Shown piece after piece: positions 59,955 to 61,707 of a stretch of DNA of 61,707 nucleotides. This stretch comes from CANLBN01 sp050298695 (GTDB taxonomy: Bacteria > Pseudomonadota > Gammaproteobacteria > Pseudomonadales > Cellvibrionaceae). Position numbers and translations under genes: made by a program. The notes below the pieces were generated by a model, which saw only the letters and a program-made list of their open reading frames with translations, had not been told where the DNA came from and ran no database searches. Numbering within the stretch: position 1 is the stretch's first letter; each line of letters starts with the position of its first letter. The stretch covers positions 1 through 61,707 of the forward strand of contig JBNKUQ010000005.1 of NCBI GenBank assembly GCA_050298695.1, read 5' to 3'.

Positions 59955-60106
59955 ATGTACAGGATGTACGGTATCCCGTGGGCGCATGGATGTGCAGGAA
60001 CGGGGCATGTACAGGATGTACTTGGCAGAAAATTGCTCCTGCATTTTCTGCACTTCCACCTTCCCTGGCGGTCGTATCCCGTGGGCGCATGGATGCGCAG
60101 GAGCGG
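59955..60106. repeat. composite intergenic repeat cluster
   Basis: ATGTACAGGATGTAC occurs twice (59955-59969 and 60007-60021). A 32-base unit starting TATCCCGTGGGCGCATGG occurs twice (59972-60003 and 60075-60106) with two differences. A perfect 9-base-pair hairpin GCAGAAAAT/ATTTTCTGC (60025-60051) lies between. Several short frames cross it but reflect the repeats rather than genes. It separates ilvC and pssA. Confidence 0.8.
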
Positions 60107-60171
60107 TGTTTCGATTTCATTAAATGAAGTAATAAGCGTATGATGCAGACTTTGTCTGTACAACTTAAATA

Positions 60172-61053
60172 ATGACTATGGCTAATCACATCAAATCTGT
60201 TTCTGAAACCACTAATCCTGAGGGTTCTAGTCTCGATAGCTCTGATCCCGATAAAAAAGAAGAGCAATCTCAAGAAGGTTTTATTCCATTAGATGAACAC
60301 ATAGAGGAGGTTTCCGAGAACGGAAAAAAGGTTAGGCATAAAGGTGTCTATCTTTTACCTAATATGTTTACCACTGGCGCACTTTTTGGTGGTTTTTATG
60401 CCATCATCGCAGCGATGGGTGGACATTTCGATCATGCCGCTTGGGCAATTTTTGCGGCACAAATTCTCGATGGATTCGATGGTCGTGTTGCGCGCATGAC
60501 GCAGACAGAAAGTGCCTTTGGTGTCGAATACGATAGTTTATCTGACATGGTTTCTTTTGGTCTGGCGCCCGCAGTAGTTGTCTATAGCTGGGCTCTGCAA
60601 CCATTGGGTAAATTTGGTTTAGCAGCCGCTTTTGTCTTTGCCGCCTGTGCAGCCTTGCGTTTAGCGCGCTTTAACACCCATGTTGGCGAGTCCGATAGTC
60701 GTTACTTTACAGGATTGGCGAGCCCCCCCGCTGCAACTTTAGTGGCTTCAGGTGTCTGGATAGGAAGTGGTCTAGAATTGACAATGGCAATATCGGTTAT
60801 TGCTGCCTTGCTGTTGGCTTTTGTGGGCATATTGATGGTGTCTAACTTGCGCTATCATAGTTTCAAGGGTTTGGATAAAAACCGTCGCGTCCCTTTTTTG
60901 GCGATGTTTATTACGGTAATGGTCTTTATTGCGGTCTTGGCTAATCCTCCGCTTGTACTTTTTACATTAGCTCTTACTTATTCGGCGACAGGTCCCCTTG
61001 CTTGGGTTTGGCGTCTTTCTAAAAAGTTGTCAGCTAATAATCAAGGCTCATAA
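60172..61053 (+). CDS. pssA: CDP-diacylglycerol--serine O-phosphatidyltransferase
   Basis: Membrane enzyme making phosphatidylserine, the precursor of phosphatidylethanolamine. The CDP-alcohol phosphotransferase motif is complete: D103-G-x2-A-R108-x8-G117-x3-D121-x3-D125, in DGRVARMTQ...YDSLSD. About seven helices follow a charged cytoplasmic N-terminus (1-58), longer than usual. ATG 60172 and ATG 60178 are both possible and neither has a clear ribosome site. It follows ilvC as in Pseudomonas-type gene order. 293 residues. Confidence 0.93.
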   Translation: MTMANHIKSVSETTNPEGSSLDSSDPDKKEEQSQEGFIPLDEHIEEVSENGKKVRHKGVYLLPNMFTTGALFGGFYAIIAAMGGHFDHAAWAIFAAQILDGFDGRVARMTQTESAFGVEYDSLSDMVSFGLAPAVVVYSWALQPLGKFGLAAAFVFAACAALRLARFNTHVGESDSRYFTGLASPPAATLVASGVWIGSGLELTMAISVIAALLLAFVGILMVSNLRYHSFKGLDKNRRVPFLAMFITVMVFIAVLANPPLVLFTLALTYSATGPLAWVWRLSKKLSANNQGS

Positions 61054-61058
61054 TCAGT

Positions 61059-61084
61059 GCTTGCGGGGTATTCTCCTTGCAAGC
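61059..61084 (+). terminator. terminator hairpin after pssA
   Basis: Stem GCTTGC/GCAAGC (61059-61064 with 61079-61084), extended internally by GGGG against CTCC-type pairing, then GATTGTTTTATC. Six bases after the pssA stop. Confidence 0.55.
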
Positions 61085-61236
61085 GATTGTTTTATCGTCA
61101 AGAGTAATCTCTATAGTTAAGGCTTTTCCTATCCGGAGAGTCCTTTATGTTCCATATGTTTTGTTCGAAAAATCATTGGATTAGGTGAGGGTTATTTAAC
61201 TCGGTAATTAATTTCTCTTTTTATGTCTTTTAATGG

Positions 61237-61264
61237 TTGCGTTAATCAAAAAGCACCGTATAAT
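61237..61264 (+). promoter_or_regulatory. rRNA promoter P1
   Basis: -35 TTGCGT (61237-61242), 16-base spacer, perfect -10 TATAAT (61259-61264), then the GC-rich discriminator GCGCGCC. The GC-rich discriminator is typical of growth-rate and ppGpp-sensitive rRNA promoters. Confidence 0.8.
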
Positions 61265-61372
61265 GCGCGCCTCGCTACGGTGATCGATGCAGTAATGAGC
61301 GACATCAAAAGCGTTTACCCTTAAATTTTTCGAAAGCACAAATAAACACTTAAAAATATTTAAAATTAAGGG

Positions 61373-61400
61373 TTTACAAGGGTGAAAAGAGGCGTATAAT
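61373..61400 (+). promoter_or_regulatory. rRNA promoter P2
   Basis: -35 TTTACA (61373-61378), 16-base spacer, perfect -10 TATAAT (61395-61400) with TCGCGTCC after it. AT-rich bases upstream (61341-61369) could act as an UP element. With P1 it forms the usual tandem pair about 280-420 bases before 16S. Confidence 0.8.
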
Positions 61401-61676
61401 TCGCGTCCCCGAGTTCAGCTAAGGCTTGATTGGGAGGGTAAATAAAATGATTTTGCTTGGCGCAAATCATGTTTTTTAAAAACAAAGAACAAGCAATGCG
61501 TGTGGGCGCTTGAGTTGGATGGAGCTACCATTTGGTAGCATAAAACTATTCGATACAAGTGACTCATTAATTCATTTATATGATGTTACGTTTTAGTATT
61601 GAGCAAAATTAGATGGTGCTGTTTTTATATGCCGAAAGGGGTATGGGAGCTAGCGTGAGCCATCGAACATGATTGT

Positions 61677-61707
61677 AAACTGAAGAGTTTGATCATGGCT
61701 CAGATTG
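61677..61707 (+). rRNA. rrs: 16S ribosomal RNA, 5' end (partial)
   Basis: The last bases contain AGAGTTTGATCATGGCTCAG (starting 61684), the near-universal bacterial 16S positions 8-27. The mature 5' end is therefore about 61677. Only 31 bases lie inside the window. Two promoters and a leader precede it, so this is the first gene of an rRNA operon. Confidence 0.97.

Larger units (their letters stand above)
61054..61676 (+). other. rRNA operon control and leader region
   Basis: 623 bases without a protein gene. It holds a probable pssA terminator, two sigma-70 promoters and the 16S leader, listed separately. Leader hairpins include CAAGC...GCTTG (about 61490-61512) and GCTACC-ATTT-GGTAGC (61524-61539). 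TGTTTTTTAAAAACA at about 61470-61484 could be a degenerate boxA antitermination site, though the match is loose. Confidence 0.7.

Noticed and set aside
59906..60273. Several overlapping frames on both strands between ilvC and pssA
   Set aside because: They are translations of the repeat cluster and terminator, with repeated WAHGCAG-type peptides from the DNA repeats.

Overview
The window is a chromosomal segment of moderate GC content from an aerobic gammaproteobacterium. Evidence includes a cbb3 oxidase with its full assembly set, DctBD-type control of a TRAP transporter, MiaE, FabV, BamC, LpxL, the dapA-bamC-purC block, yadGH/queF and ilvIH/ilvC/pssA. Gene order is closest to what I remember of Pseudomonas and the Cellvibrio/Saccharophagus/Teredinibacter group. 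That placement is inference. The last 31 bases are the 5' end of a 16S rRNA gene, which would settle it if extended.

Layout. 1-10.6 kb: 3' part of argG, then ccoNOQP behind two FNR/Anr-type boxes, then ccoGHIS and a TauE/DsbD_2-like membrane protein. 10.9-18.4 kb: a DctB/DctD-like two-component system divergent from a TRAP transporter (P, then Q and M), with a good sigma-54 promoter before the binding protein. 18.6-22.1 kb: an effector-less Cache-HAMP membrane sensor with a small DUF4388-like partner, a family 2 glycosyltransferase and miaE. 22.2-25.7 kb: a filamentous-haemagglutinin-type exoprotein. 26.0-34.2 kb: housekeeping run fabV, tas, lpxL-like acyltransferase, dapA, bamC, an MBL hydrolase, purC, a PilZ protein, rsmJ. 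34.4-41.6 kb: a 2-hydroxyacid dehydrogenase, a PA2817-like protein, yadGH, queF, a membrane class III cyclase, a YdjA-like nitroreductase and an AEC transporter. 41.7-45.8 kb: a thioester alpha-2-macroglobulin. 46.3-61.1 kb: ilvIH, then about 10 kb of accessory and regulatory genes (a 1943-residue adhesin-like protein with a tiny lipoprotein, a beta-propeller protein, ilvY, an HD-GYP protein), then ilvC and pssA. 61.1-61.7 kb: tandem rRNA promoters, leader and 16S start.

How the genes work together. Low-oxygen control (FNR/Anr boxes) would drive the high-affinity oxidase, while ccoGHIS supply copper and assembly functions. The DctBD-like pair probably senses an extracellular organic acid and switches on the TRAP importer through sigma-54. 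Cyclic nucleotide signalling appears three times (PilZ, HD-GYP, class III cyclase). Most of the window is ordinary core genome. The parts most worth a second look are the giant alternating-repeat surface protein inserted between ilvH and ilvC, the Cache-HAMP/DUF4388-like pair, the solitary macroglobulin, the TpsA-like protein without a visible TpsB, the heptad-repeat tail on CcoH, and several palindromic intergenic repeat families.
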